Source: Candidatus Berkelbacteria bacterium (GTDB lineage: Bacteria > Patescibacteriota > UBA1384 > 2-12-FULL-50-11). From it: a stretch of 9,535 bases of DNA. A program made the translations under genes and the position numbers. Each line of letters opens with the position of its first letter. Position 1 is the first letter of the stretch. Under the pieces are notes generated by a model. That model did no database searches and was not told where the DNA came from. It worked only from the letters and a program-made list of their open reading frames with translations. Where the stretch lies: the NCBI GenBank assembly GCA_024654065.1, contig JANLIQ010000019.1:1-9535 (forward strand). Direction: 5' to 3'. This document shows, in pieces, positions 1-6,969 of the stretch.

Positions 1-163
1 CGTCTCAGCCAGGAAAAGGGAAGGAGGGAAACCGTCGAGAAGCCCGAGGGCAACTCATGTGACGGCTCTCCCAAATCCCAGCCGAGACGGCGCCGACGAG
101 CTCGGCTTCGGCCAGCTCAAGTTCGAGCAAAGTCGAGAACCGAAATCGGTCGCTTAACGTACG
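1..163 (-). ncRNA. Structured RNA or structured leader, family unknown, 3' end outside the window
   Basis: This segment is about 60% GC by eye, clearly above the flanking genes, and starts just downstream of a near-consensus minus-strand promoter. The minus strand folds well. Bases 89-76 pair with 14-1 in a 14-bp helix. Bases 68-62 pair with about 37-31. Smaller hairpins include ACCG-ATTT-CGGT, GCTCG-AACT-TGAGC and a GGC-CGAA-GCC stem inside GAGCT/AGCTC. Several pairs (three in the 14-bp helix) are G-U only if the minus strand is the RNA and are A-C mismatches on the plus strand, which supports minus-strand transcription. I see no RNase P P4 motif (GAGGAAAGTCC), tmRNA 5' motif or SRP apical motif. 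It could be an unrecognised housekeeping RNA, a 6S-like rod, or the leader of an rRNA operon lying beyond base 1. A 61-codon ORF here (5-190) is probably chance. Confidence 0.5.
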
Positions 164-168
164 GAAAG

Positions 169-197
169 AATATACCTTTAAAAATAGCATATGTCAA
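169..197 (-). promoter_or_regulatory. Strong sigma70-type promoter reading toward base 1
   Basis: On the minus strand there is a perfect -35 box TTGACA (197-192), a 17-base spacer and a -10 box TATATT (174-169, 5 of 6 consensus). The predicted start is near base 162-163. Upstream of the -35 box lies an A/T-rich stretch (about 198-212), as in UP elements of strong RNA promoters. It sits directly after the cysS stop codon, so the RNA at 1-163 is probably an independent, highly expressed transcript and not the cysS 3' end. Confidence 0.75.
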
Positions 198-217
198 TGC
201 TTTTCAGGTAAAAAATT

Positions 218-1552
218 TTATCGCGGAATGTAGTGTGATTCGGAATCCGAGTCTTTAACTTCGTAACCCAATTGTTCGATCTCACCTCTTCGATTATCTG
301 AAGTAAGAAAGTCTTTTTTAGCTCTTGCCTCTTCTCGTTCGTCAGCTAATTTCTTCGCTTGGGGATTCTCTTCAATAGCAATAAACCTTAAGCCAAAGAT
401 ATTAAACAACTTTTCGAACTGTTCCCGACTTAGAGTATTAGATAGCTCTGACCATAGATCTAAGGCTCTATGAGTATCTAAGTCATCTGAGAGTGCATCA
501 ATAATTTCTTTAAATCTTTCCTCATCTCCCTCTGTTGCGGCACCCATGTATGCATTAAAGAGTTTTGAACGAAGAGCAACACCCTGCGTCATAGATTCCC
601 TAGTGTAATCAAAAGGTTGTCGGTACGGTGTTTGGTAGAAAGCTAAACGTATTTCATTAGAGGAGTAATCTTTAAGGGCATCAGGAACTCTAACAGTATT
701 GCCAAGAGACTTACTCATCTTCCGACCGTTAAGCGTTAGCATTCCGGAGTGAACCCAGTAATTAGCCAGCAATTGGCCGGTTTTAGCTTCGGATTGGGCG
801 ATTTCGTTTTCATGGTGCGGGAAGACGTGCTCAACAGCCGAACCATGGATATCAAAAGTATCTCCTAGGTATTTTTGGCTCATAACCGAACACTCAATAT
901 GCCAGCCTGGAAAACCTTTACCCCAAGGAGAGTCCCATACAAATTCAGTGGCACCTGACGGAGCAGATTTCCAAAGAGCAAAGTCTGCTGGCAATCTCTT
1001 GTCTTTTGCCGGTTCAACTCTAGTACCCGTAAGAATCTCCGCTAATCCCCGATGGCTTAATTTACCGTAATCTGGTTTTTTATTAACACTGAAGTAAACA
1101 TTACCTTCCTCAGTGACATAGGCAAATCCTCTAGAGATCAAATCCTGAATAAAAGAAACAATTTCCTTAATGTGTTCAGAAGCCTTAGGTAAATTACTCG
1201 GTTCAAGAATATTAAGAGATTTCAGATCTTCCAGGTGTGCCTCGGTATAATGTCGCACAATGTCGCCAATACTCTCGCCAGTCTCCTGGGCCTTCTTCTT
1301 TATCTTATCTGTACCTGTTTCAGCATCCCCTACCAGATGTCCAACATCAGTAATGTTTTGAATGTAATTAACCTTATAGCCAAGAGAGCTTAAAAAACGA
1401 TTTAATAGATCGAAGGTTAGATATGTTCGGGCATGACCAACGTGACCGTAGTCGTAAACCGTTGGACCACAAACATACATCCCAACTTTTTTGGGCTTAA
1501 TGGATTTAAAGTTTTCTCTTTTACCAGTCAGAGTGTTGTAGATCTGAAACAT
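218..1552 (-). CDS. cysS: Cysteinyl-tRNA synthetase
   Basis: Cytoplasmic class Ia aminoacyl-tRNA synthetase that charges tRNA-Cys with cysteine using ATP. The 444-residue length is usual for the family. Visible motifs are the HIGH-type signature HVGH (residues 37-40) and KMSKS (278-282). The expected zinc-site residues are C28 (VCGPTVYD), C221 (GWHIEC), H246 and E250 (HHENE). The segment before HHENE reads GSAVEHVFP where most bacterial enzymes have GGGxDLxFP, a local divergence that spares the ligands. The C-terminus (YEVKDSDSE...) matches the usual end of the anticodon-binding region. The start ATG is supported by the conserved N-terminus MFQIYNTLTGKRE. The gene follows an intrinsic terminator, so it probably has its own promoter, but I find only a weak -10-like TAAAAA seven bases before the ATG. 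No clear terminator follows; a T-run directly after the TAA (about 209-214) lacks a convincing stem. Confidence 0.97.
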   Translation of the reverse strand: MFQIYNTLTGKRENFKSIKPKKVGMYVCGPTVYDYGHVGHARTYLTFDLLNRFLSSLGYKVNYIQNITDVGHLVGDAETGTDKIKKKAQETGESIGDIVRHYTEAHLEDLKSLNILEPSNLPKASEHIKEIVSFIQDLISRGFAYVTEEGNVYFSVNKKPDYGKLSHRGLAEILTGTRVEPAKDKRLPADFALWKSAPSGATEFVWDSPWGKGFPGWHIECSVMSQKYLGDTFDIHGSAVEHVFPHHENEIAQSEAKTGQLLANYWVHSGMLTLNGRKMSKSLGNTVRVPDALKDYSSNEIRLAFYQTPYRQPFDYTRESMTQGVALRSKLFNAYMGAATEGDEERFKEIIDALSDDLDTHRALDLWSELSNTLSREQFEKLFNIFGLRFIAIEENPQAKKLADEREEARAKKDFLTSDNRRGEIEQLGYEVKDSDSESHYIPR

Positions 1553-1585
1553 TATTCTCTTTTTACCCTAAAAAGTAGATTTGAT

Positions 1586-1610
1586 AAAGAAAAGGTTTCT
1601 TGGAAACCTT
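1586..1610 (-). terminator. Intrinsic terminator after the zinc-ribbon gene
   Basis: On the minus strand the perfect 8-bp stem AAGGTTTC / GAAACCTT (1610-1603 with 1599-1592) encloses the 3-base loop CAA and is followed by TTCTTT. The stem overlaps the TAA of the zinc-ribbon gene. It has only three G-C pairs, so it may be leaky, but its placement between that gene and cysS fits the end of the dprA-topA-recR run. Confidence 0.6.
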
Positions 1611-1887
1611 ACTCGTTCCCGTAGGTATCGTTTTGGTATTCTTTGTCGGATTCTTCTTGTTCTTCGTTTTGGAGAGCTTCAAGAGATTTCGGGGCTTCAG
1701 AGTCCATTCCTTCTTCGGCTAAATCCTCTTCACTTTCACCATCGAGAACTTTAGCTTTTGGTTTTTCGTCATGAAGAGCGCTCATGGCAGAACCGCAGTC
1801 AGGACAGCGCTCGTTAGCAACTGGGCTTGTGTAGCCGCATTCGTCGCAGATGTACTGTTCGTCAGAAGTATTTAAATCATGTTGCAT
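1609..1887 (-). CDS. Small acidic zinc-ribbon protein, function unknown
   Basis: Predicted 92-residue soluble protein. The N-terminal third holds a four-cysteine zinc ribbon, CDEC-x10-CPDC (C14, C17, C28, C31), with the knuckle sequence CDECGYTS resembling the N-terminal zinc finger of RadA and rubredoxin-like ribbons. The remainder is a low-complexity, strongly acidic, probably disordered tail rich in E, D, S and N. I chose the ATG at 1887; the frame extends to a TTG at 1923, but the extra twelve residues are not needed for the ribbon. It lies 41 bases after the recR stop codon and is the last gene before a terminator. The position suggests a connection with DNA metabolism or transcription, but nothing in the sequence proves it. 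A truncated RadA is unlikely, since no ATPase domain follows. Confidence 0.75.
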   Translation of the reverse strand: MQHDLNTSDEQYICDECGYTSPVANERCPDCGSAMSALHDEKPKAKVLDGESEEDLAEEGMDSEAPKSLEALQNEEQEESDKEYQNDTYGNE

Positions 1888-1894
1888 TTTAATT

Positions 1895-1900
1895 ACTCTA
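1895..1900 (-). promoter_or_regulatory. TAGAGT element seven bases before the zinc-ribbon ATG
   Basis: TAGAGT followed by seven bases and ATG. An identical element at identical spacing precedes recR. It could be a -10 box of a leaderless transcript (TTGCTT lies 17 bases upstream) or part of a translation-initiation context. No AGGAGG-like site is present at this start. Confidence 0.3.
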
Positions 1901-1928
1901 ATTTCTTTTTTGAATTGAAGCAATACCT

Positions 1929-2561
1929 TTAATCTCGGTTGGAATACGTTCGGCGACCCTCTAGGGCCCTAGCTAATGTTAGCTCATCGGCATACTCCAA
2001 ATCTCCTCCGACAGGTAGCCCCCTAGCAATACGTGTAATCTTAATACCTTTCAACTTACCTTCCTTCTGAGCTTTATTAACTTGTTCGTCTATATACAGT
2101 GCGGTTGCCTCGCCCTCTAATACAGTATCTGTAGCTAAAATAACTTCTCTAATATTTCCAGACTCTAACCTCATTAATAATTCTTTAATTTTTAAATCAT
2201 CCGGGCTTACGTTGTTTATCGGAGAGATTTGCCCGCCTAGAACATGGTACAACCCTGTCCAGTGAGCTTTTTCCATCGCTAGAACATCTAACGGCTCCTC
2301 TACTACAACTAGCTTATCTTGCTCACGGGACTTGTCTTGACAGATTATACAAGGATCTGTCTCTGAGATTAAAAAACATTTTGAACAAGTAACTAAATTC
2401 TTTTTAAGATTTATAAAAGCCTGTCCAAACTCATCTAGCTCACCCTCCTGGCGGCCAAGTAAAAAGAAAGTTAAGCGATTGGCGGTTTTCGGCCCGATGC
2501 TGGGCAAGGTTGATAGTAACGCTGACATAGCTTCGACCGAACGGGGAAGAATATTCTTCAT
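1929..2561 (-). CDS. recR: Recombination mediator protein RecR
   Basis: Ring-forming DNA-binding protein that works with RecF/RecO to load RecA on SSB-coated gaps during recombinational repair. The 210-residue product has the family order. A helix-hairpin-helix (LPSIGPKTANRL, residues 19-30) comes first, then a C4 zinc finger (C59, C62, C71, C74), then a Toprim domain from about residue 83 with LVVVEEPLDVLAMEKA and YHVLGGQISP. The conserved ending ARGLPVGGDLEYADELTLA follows. The usual family start, a few residues before the helix-hairpin-helix, favours the ATG at 2561 over an in-frame TTG at 2597, which would add twelve unconserved residues. It follows the DUF922-like gene by 38 bases. No recF or recO is in the window. 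Confidence 0.97.
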   Translation of the reverse strand: MKNILPRSVEAMSALLSTLPSIGPKTANRLTFFLLGRQEGELDEFGQAFINLKKNLVTCSKCFLISETDPCIICQDKSREQDKLVVVEEPLDVLAMEKAHWTGLYHVLGGQISPINNVSPDDLKIKELLMRLESGNIREVILATDTVLEGEATALYIDEQVNKAQKEGKLKGIKITRIARGLPVGGDLEYADELTLARALEGRRTYSNRD

Positions 2562-2568
2562 CTCAAAT

Positions 2569-2574
2569 ACTCTA
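2569..2574 (-). promoter_or_regulatory. TAGAGT element seven bases before the recR ATG
   Basis: TAGAGT, seven bases, then the recR ATG at 2561; the same arrangement occurs before the zinc-ribbon gene. Only a poor -35 candidate (TTGGTT) lies 17 bases upstream. It could be an internal promoter giving a leaderless recR mRNA, or a chance purine-rich start context. Confidence 0.25.
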
Positions 2575-2599
2575 CTGTAATTTACTGCCAAAACCAAAA

Positions 2600-3475
2600 T
2601 CAGTCATAAATATTGGGGTGGATGAATTGAGTATAGCCATGCTGAGTTTCTGAGTCGTATTGTGTGTCTTGCGTCTGAATGCTGTTAACTAGCTGGCTGG
2701 CGTGACTCTCAAGCTCACTAGTTAGCTCAGAGCAGGTAGGACGAGAACCGAAACTGTTAATATAACTTGAAATGTTTTGAGCGACGGTAACAGCATTCGC
2801 TCGATGTCCATCTTCGTGGCTGGCCATAGACTGAATGTAATTGCTGGTACGGGTTTTTAGGTTATCTTCTTGCGGAGAAACGGTCGAATTTCCCCACCGG
2901 GGCAAGAAAAAATCAGTAGTCAAGTGAACTACATAGCGACTAATCGTGCAACTGCTGGAACCATAGGAATACCAGTAGTAATACTGGACCCATGTTAGTG
3001 TGTAAGCATGGAAATTTGCGCCTGACCCGGCCTCAGTTGGTCCGCATTGAGACAGCTGACTTTTTAAATGGGTACTTGTTGAGCCATAAATATCGTAATA
3101 GTGGTTAACGATATCTTCTTTATATTGTTCTGACTGAGCGGTTAGTTGGTCAAGCGTCAAGGACGGGCTTCTTTCAATGATGATCTTTGTGCAGGGTTGA
3201 GGCTCTGGGTAAGAAATGGCTGTTGTAGTGGTCGAATTCTTCTTCGGAGCAGATTTAGATTTTTCATCGGTAACGGGGGTGGGTTCTGGCTGAACAGTCT
3301 CTGTTGCTTCTACGGGTTGACTTGAGTCTATCGCGATACTCGCAGTTTCGGGAATGTTGGTTGAATTGCTTGAGACAACTACATAGAGCAACCCCACGCT
3401 GGAAGCAAGTAGGGTTAGTAGTAAACCAAGGAACAGATTCTTGGATCTTTTAGACAAATGACCGAACCTCGGCAT
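2600..3475 (-). CDS. Membrane-anchored DUF922-like predicted secreted zinc protease
   Basis: About 291 residues with a basic N-terminus (LSKRSKN) and one hydrophobic segment of about 20 residues, acting as signal peptide or membrane anchor. A Ser/Thr/Pro/Glu-rich linker of about 55 residues follows, then an extracytoplasmic domain. That domain has an aromatic strand (YTLTWVQYYYWYSYG), a VVHLTTDFFLPRW segment, the zinc-binding HExxH motif HEDGH, and a late YDSETQHG motif whose His may be the third ligand. This order matches the DUF922 family (COG5661, predicted secreted Zn-dependent protease), whose substrates are not established. Cysteines outside the membrane (four) could form disulfides. 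I prefer the ATG at 3475, five bases after the topA stop. A TTG at 3496, inside topA and with GGAG seven bases upstream, is an alternative that adds seven residues. The family assignment rests on motifs recalled, not on a search. Confidence 0.8.
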   Translation of the reverse strand: MPRFGHLSKRSKNLFLGLLLTLLASSVGLLYVVVSSNSTNIPETASIAIDSSQPVEATETVQPEPTPVTDEKSKSAPKKNSTTTTAISYPEPQPCTKIIIERSPSLTLDQLTAQSEQYKEDIVNHYYDIYGSTSTHLKSQLSQCGPTEAGSGANFHAYTLTWVQYYYWYSYGSSSCTISRYVVHLTTDFFLPRWGNSTVSPQEDNLKTRTSNYIQSMASHEDGHRANAVTVAQNISSYINSFGSRPTCSELTSELESHASQLVNSIQTQDTQYDSETQHGYTQFIHPNIYD

Positions 3476-3479
3476 GGGT

Positions 3480-5717
3480 TTAGGCTTCTTTGGCAACCAC
3501 TGACTCCGGAGACTCTGAAGTTTCCTTTTTAAAATCGCACTGCGAGCAGGCGGGGCCGGATTTTTTGTTGACCATTAAGTTACTGCATTTTGGACACTTT
3601 TCAGCTAATGGCTCATCCCAGTAAGCAGTTTTACAATCTGGATAGCCGGAACAGCCCCAGAAGACCTTACCACGACGGGTGTTACGGCGAATCAGTTCTT
3701 TGCCACAGTTCGGACACGGCACGCTCGAACCAATCACAATAGCTTTTGTAAACTTACATTTGGGATAATTGGTACAGGCCAGAAATGTACCGAAACGACC
3801 CTGTTTAATAGCCATTTTGCCACCGCACTTCTCACAGAGTTCCTTTACTTCCTCTTTGATCTCTTTTTCCTCATCAGCGGTGAATTTATCATCCAAGTAA
3901 GGTTCCGTATGTTTACACTCTGGGAAACCGCTACATGAGTAAAATTTACCGTAACGACCTAGTTTTAAGACAATAGGTTTACCACAATCAGGACATTTTT
4001 TATCTGTTGCCTCTTCAACTATCGCTTTCTTATCTACTGTTTTTTCTTTCTCGCTCAATAATTTGGCAAACGGTGTATAAAATTCTTCTAAGACAGGTTC
4101 AAGTTCTCGCTTACCTTCGGCGATATCATCTAACTTGTCTTCCATCTCGGCAGTAAAGTTGTAATCAACAATATCAGGAAAATGCTCAACTAGTAAATCT
4201 ATCACAATCCCCGCTACTTCCGTTGGTGTAAAACGACTAGCTAGTTTTGTTACATAACCACGATCGACAATGGTCGACATAATCGGAGCATAAGTTGACG
4301 GCCTACCAATACCCCGTTTTTCTAATTCACGCACAAGAGAGGCTTCTGAATAACGACCAGGCGGTTCGGTAAAGTGCTGCACGGAATCTAATTTCTTAAG
4401 TGTGACTACCTCTTTTTCGGCTAATTTTGGCAATTGAACAAAATTTTCTTCTACATCTGGTACAAGACGCATAAAACCATCAAATGTTAATTCTCGTCCA
4501 CGTCCAATTAATATTCCTGCATCAGATTTAACAGAAACTGTTGTTGTTTTAACTTGAGCTGGTGCCATTAACGACGCAAGCGCTTGAGACCATATTAAAT
4601 GGTATAAATTGAAATGGTCTTTAGTTAGCTGTCCTTTAATCTCGTCAGGTCTAATAGAAAAATCTGTTGGTCGGATAGCTTCGTGCGCTTCCTGTGCCCC
4701 ACGAACTTTTTTTGAAAACAAATTAGGTCGATCAGGCAGATATTTAGCACCGTAATTTTTCGCAATCAAATTCTCTGCTTGTTTCTTGGCAATCTCCGAC
4801 ATTTGGTACGAATCAGTTCGCATGTAGGTAATAAGAGCAATCGAACCCTTGCATTCGACGTCCACCCCCTCATACAGATCCTGGGCAATCTTCATGGTTT
4901 TTTTAGCGCTAAAGTGTAGTACTCGTGCCGCAACTTGCTGAAGAGTTGAAGTAATCAGGGGTGCTTGTGGCTTAAGTTGGGAATCTGCAGAATCAATCTT
5001 TTCCACTTCAAGCTTGGATTTCTCTAGCTTTTTCTTTAAGACATCTATCTCTTTTTGGTTTGAAAGTTCGAGTTTGGCAGTCGTCCCAACTTTGGCCAAA
5101 TATGCCGCAAAATCCCCACCCTTACTCTTGAGAATGGCATCAAGCGTCCATGACTCTTCGGCTTTGAAGTCTTTAATCTCCCGTTCTCTTTCAACAATAA
5201 GCCGTACTGCAACAGACTGAACACGGCCAGCAGATAAACCACGGTAGACTTTTTTCCACAAGAATGGTGAGAGTTTGTAGCCAACTAAGCGATCCAAGAT
5301 GCGACGAGCTTGCTGGGCATCAACCAACTTATTATCAATCGTACGAGGGTGCTTAAGAGCGTTCTCAATTGCTGGCTTTGTAATCTCATGGAAAGTAATG
5401 CGATGTATCGGCATCTTTGGTTTTAAGAGTTCTGTCAGATGCCAAGCGATGGCTTCGCCTTCCCGATCAAAGTCAGTTGCAAGATATAACTCAGAAGAAG
5501 TTTTCAAAAGTGTCTTAAGTTCTGTTAGAATAGTCTTAGATTTGGCGATCGGAACGTAATCCACAGCAAAATGTTTGGCTGGATCTATTCCAAGTTTCTT
5601 TAGAGGTAAATCTCGAACGTGGCCGTAAGAGGCGCGCACAGTAAAATCTGTTCCTAAATACTGGCCAATTGTTTTGGCTTTAGCCGGGCTTTCTACAATA
5701 ACTAGTTTCTTAGGCAT
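3480..5717 (-). CDS. topA: DNA topoisomerase I (type IA)
   Basis: Type IA topoisomerase that relaxes negative supercoils by cutting one strand through a 5'-phosphotyrosine. The 745-residue product begins with the Toprim signature LVIVESPAKAKTI (E9) and has the metal-binding acidic triad in TDFDREGEAI (D82, D84, E86). The catalytic tyrosine is Y298 in ITYMRTDS. The QSVAVRLIVERE and RPSTYAPI segments are typical of the family. The C-terminus carries four C4 zinc ribbons: C575/C578/C595/C601, C628/C631/C648/C654, C668/C671/C689/C695 and a shorter C708/C711/C724/C727. The last eight bases of dprA overlap its start (ATGCCTAA), so translation is probably coupled. A purine-rich AAGAAAGA stands in for a Shine-Dalgarno site. 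The dprA-topA order is common in bacteria. Confidence 0.98.
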   Translation of the reverse strand: MPKKLVIVESPAKAKTIGQYLGTDFTVRASYGHVRDLPLKKLGIDPAKHFAVDYVPIAKSKTILTELKTLLKTSSELYLATDFDREGEAIAWHLTELLKPKMPIHRITFHEITKPAIENALKHPRTIDNKLVDAQQARRILDRLVGYKLSPFLWKKVYRGLSAGRVQSVAVRLIVEREREIKDFKAEESWTLDAILKSKGGDFAAYLAKVGTTAKLELSNQKEIDVLKKKLEKSKLEVEKIDSADSQLKPQAPLITSTLQQVAARVLHFSAKKTMKIAQDLYEGVDVECKGSIALITYMRTDSYQMSEIAKKQAENLIAKNYGAKYLPDRPNLFSKKVRGAQEAHEAIRPTDFSIRPDEIKGQLTKDHFNLYHLIWSQALASLMAPAQVKTTTVSVKSDAGILIGRGRELTFDGFMRLVPDVEENFVQLPKLAEKEVVTLKKLDSVQHFTEPPGRYSEASLVRELEKRGIGRPSTYAPIMSTIVDRGYVTKLASRFTPTEVAGIVIDLLVEHFPDIVDYNFTAEMEDKLDDIAEGKRELEPVLEEFYTPFAKLLSEKEKTVDKKAIVEEATDKKCPDCGKPIVLKLGRYGKFYSCSGFPECKHTEPYLDDKFTADEEKEIKEEVKELCEKCGGKMAIKQGRFGTFLACTNYPKCKFTKAIVIGSSVPCPNCGKELIRRNTRRGKVFWGCSGYPDCKTAYWDEPLAEKCPKCSNLMVNKKSGPACSQCDFKKETSESPESVVAKEA

Positions 5718-6804
5718 TCTTTCTTGCTTGGTAGAACCCTGGACGGCTCTGAAAAACTTTTCCTAACAGCTCTAATTCGGTCAGTATTCCTAGAATCTCT
5801 GGAATTGCAGTGGCAGTCAACTGGGCAATTTGATCAACCGAAAGCGCTCCCTTGACTAGTAAGTGTAGAAGCTCCCTAGCCGATGCGTCAAGGTTATCTA
5901 ATTTTTTATTTGTTTTGAAACCATAGATTTCAAAAAGTTGGGCTGGGTCATCAAGTAATGTCGCCCCCTGTTTTATTAGAAAATTAGTACCATCGGTATC
6001 ACGACGAGTAATCTCACTTGGTACCGCCATTACTTCCCGGTTGTAATCTAGCGCTGACTTGGCGGTTGTCAGAGACCCTGAACGAATAGCCGCCTCTAAT
6101 ACAACTGTCACTTTAGACAATCCTGCTATTATCCTATTTCGAATTGGAAATTTGGCCGGACGAGGACGAGACAATGGTGGGTATTCGGTAATTAACAACC
6201 CTCCAGATTCAACAATCTGCTCGGCAAGAAGGTTGTGTTCAGCTGGATATATAGAATCTAATCCACCTGCTAAAACAGCAATGGTTGGTGAATTAAATTT
6301 CAAAGCAATTTGGTGAATTTTTTTATCTACGCCATAGGCTAATCCAGAAACCAGACATAATTGCTTAACCAATGCCTCGGGTAAAAGCTTCTCAGCAGCA
6401 AGTAATGCATAACTTGAAGGTTTCCTGGTACCAACAACGGTTAGACAAACTTTCTTTAAAACTTTTTTGTTTCCACGACAGAAGAGCCATAAAGGTGGGT
6501 CATTTATTTCTTTCAACAGAACGGGGTAATCAGAAGAGTCAACAGTAATAATTTCAATTTTTTTACTCGTGAGTAAGTGTTTTGAAGCCTCGACTTTAGT
6601 TGGTCTACTTTTGATAGCATCCGCTTGATGAACATTGAGACCCGCTCTTACAAGAAGATTGGTACTGGCAGCTAATACCTCTCTTAGACTTTCGAAATTC
6701 ATGTACATCTTCTGCCAAGAGGCTGGCCCAAGCAACTCGACCATAGACACAGATAATACATCTTCGGTAGTAGAGCCCAAAAACCATCGTTTTACTGTTG
6801 ACAT
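5710..6804 (-). CDS. dprA: DNA-processing protein DprA (Smf)
   Basis: Single-strand-DNA-binding mediator that loads RecA on incoming DNA during natural transformation. The product of about 364 residues contains the Rossmann-like DprA domain: VVGTRKPSS (about 123-131), SGLAYGVD (153-160), GGLDSIYPAEHN, ITEYPP, FPIRNRIIAGLS (219-230), SGSLTTA (242-248) and GTNFLIKQGA (272-281). A helical N-terminal region precedes it. The C-terminus (about 305-364) looks like the winged-helix DML1-type domain. I chose the ATG at 6804; a GTG one codon upstream (6807) is equally possible. There is no Shine-Dalgarno site, and a -10-like TATTAT sits seven bases before the ATG, so the mRNA may be leaderless. It overlaps topA by eight bases. 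dprA is widespread in bacteria not known to be competent, so DNA uptake is not proven. Confidence 0.97.
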   Translation of the reverse strand: MSTVKRWFLGSTTEDVLSVSMVELLGPASWQKMYMNFESLREVLAASTNLLVRAGLNVHQADAIKSRPTKVEASKHLLTSKKIEIITVDSSDYPVLLKEINDPPLWLFCRGNKKVLKKVCLTVVGTRKPSSYALLAAEKLLPEALVKQLCLVSGLAYGVDKKIHQIALKFNSPTIAVLAGGLDSIYPAEHNLLAEQIVESGGLLITEYPPLSRPRPAKFPIRNRIIAGLSKVTVVLEAAIRSGSLTTAKSALDYNREVMAVPSEITRRDTDGTNFLIKQGATLLDDPAQLFEIYGFKTNKKLDNLDASARELLHLLVKGALSVDQIAQLTATAIPEILGILTELELLGKVFQSRPGFYQARKNA

Positions 6805-6811
6805 CACACAT

Positions 6812-6840
6812 ATAATATGTTAAATTTTCAAAACTTCGAA
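6812..6840 (-). promoter_or_regulatory. Putative dprA promoter
   Basis: On the minus strand TTCGAA (6840-6835, only 3 of 6 consensus) and TATTAT (6817-6812, 5 of 6) are separated by 17 bases. The expected start falls at or next to the dprA GTG/ATG, implying a leaderless message. The same bases read on the plus strand contain TATAAT (6811-6816), so divergent transcription from this point is possible. Confidence 0.4.
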
Positions 6841-6947
6841 ATAGCTTTCGCCCGCGGCCTCATATAATTGGTCGCGCATAATTCTCTAGGAGGTAGATAG
6901 CGTTTGGGAGGATAAGGGAAAGGCCACTGCGTAAGCGGTGGCTTTTT
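6823..6947 (+). ncRNA. Possible small plus-strand RNA ending at an intrinsic terminator
   Basis: A plus-strand unit is suggested by its terminator (6923-6947) and by local hairpins: CGAAA-TAGC-TTTCG (6838-6851) and the 7-bp CGCGGCC/GGTCGCG (6853-6859 with 6870-6876). The second includes a G-U pair possible only on the plus strand. TCTA-GGAGG-TAGA (6885-6897) would present GGAGG in a loop. No gene-length ORF is present. The proposed 5' end follows a perfect TATAAT (6811-6816), but no -35 box stands at the right distance, so the start is uncertain. The region could instead be only the untranslated space between dprA and its neighbours. Confidence 0.3.
6923..6947 (+). terminator. Intrinsic terminator, strong on the plus strand
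   Basis: 8-bp stem GCCACTGC / GCGGTGGC (6923-6930 with 6935-6942) with the GNRA-type loop GTAA and five T's (6943-6947). One pair is T-G on the plus strand but A-C on the minus strand, and the minus-strand tail is the weaker CTTTCCC. It may still act in both directions and stop transcripts reading on from rplK. Confidence 0.75.
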
Positions 6948-6969
6948 CCGTATAAAGCTATAATCATTG

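Noticed and set aside
1..163. RNase P RNA, tmRNA or SRP RNA at the window edge, or a 23S start (GTTAAGCGAC near base 158)
   Set aside because: None of the conserved motifs of those RNAs occur within the visible 163 bases, and the 23S-like word is not followed by further similarity.
5..190. 61-codon minus-strand ORF starting at 190
   Set aside because: Its start lies upstream of the predicted transcription start, there is no ribosome-binding site, and the protein is low-complexity translation of a strongly folded GC-rich segment.
238..256. GATTCGG-AAT-...CCGAGTC-like palindrome as a cysS terminator
   Set aside because: It lies inside the cysS coding sequence, has a mismatch on the minus strand and is not followed directly by T's.
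6798..6816. TTGACA (6798-6803) followed by TATAAT (6811-6816) on the plus strand
   Set aside because: Both hexamers are perfect but only 7 bases apart; a sigma70 promoter needs about 17, so they cannot act together.
6903..6914. TTG-GGA-GGA-TAA micro-ORF eight bases after AGGAG, as a leader peptide
   Set aside because: Three codons with a rare start and no regulated gene on that strand; no attenuation logic can be built.
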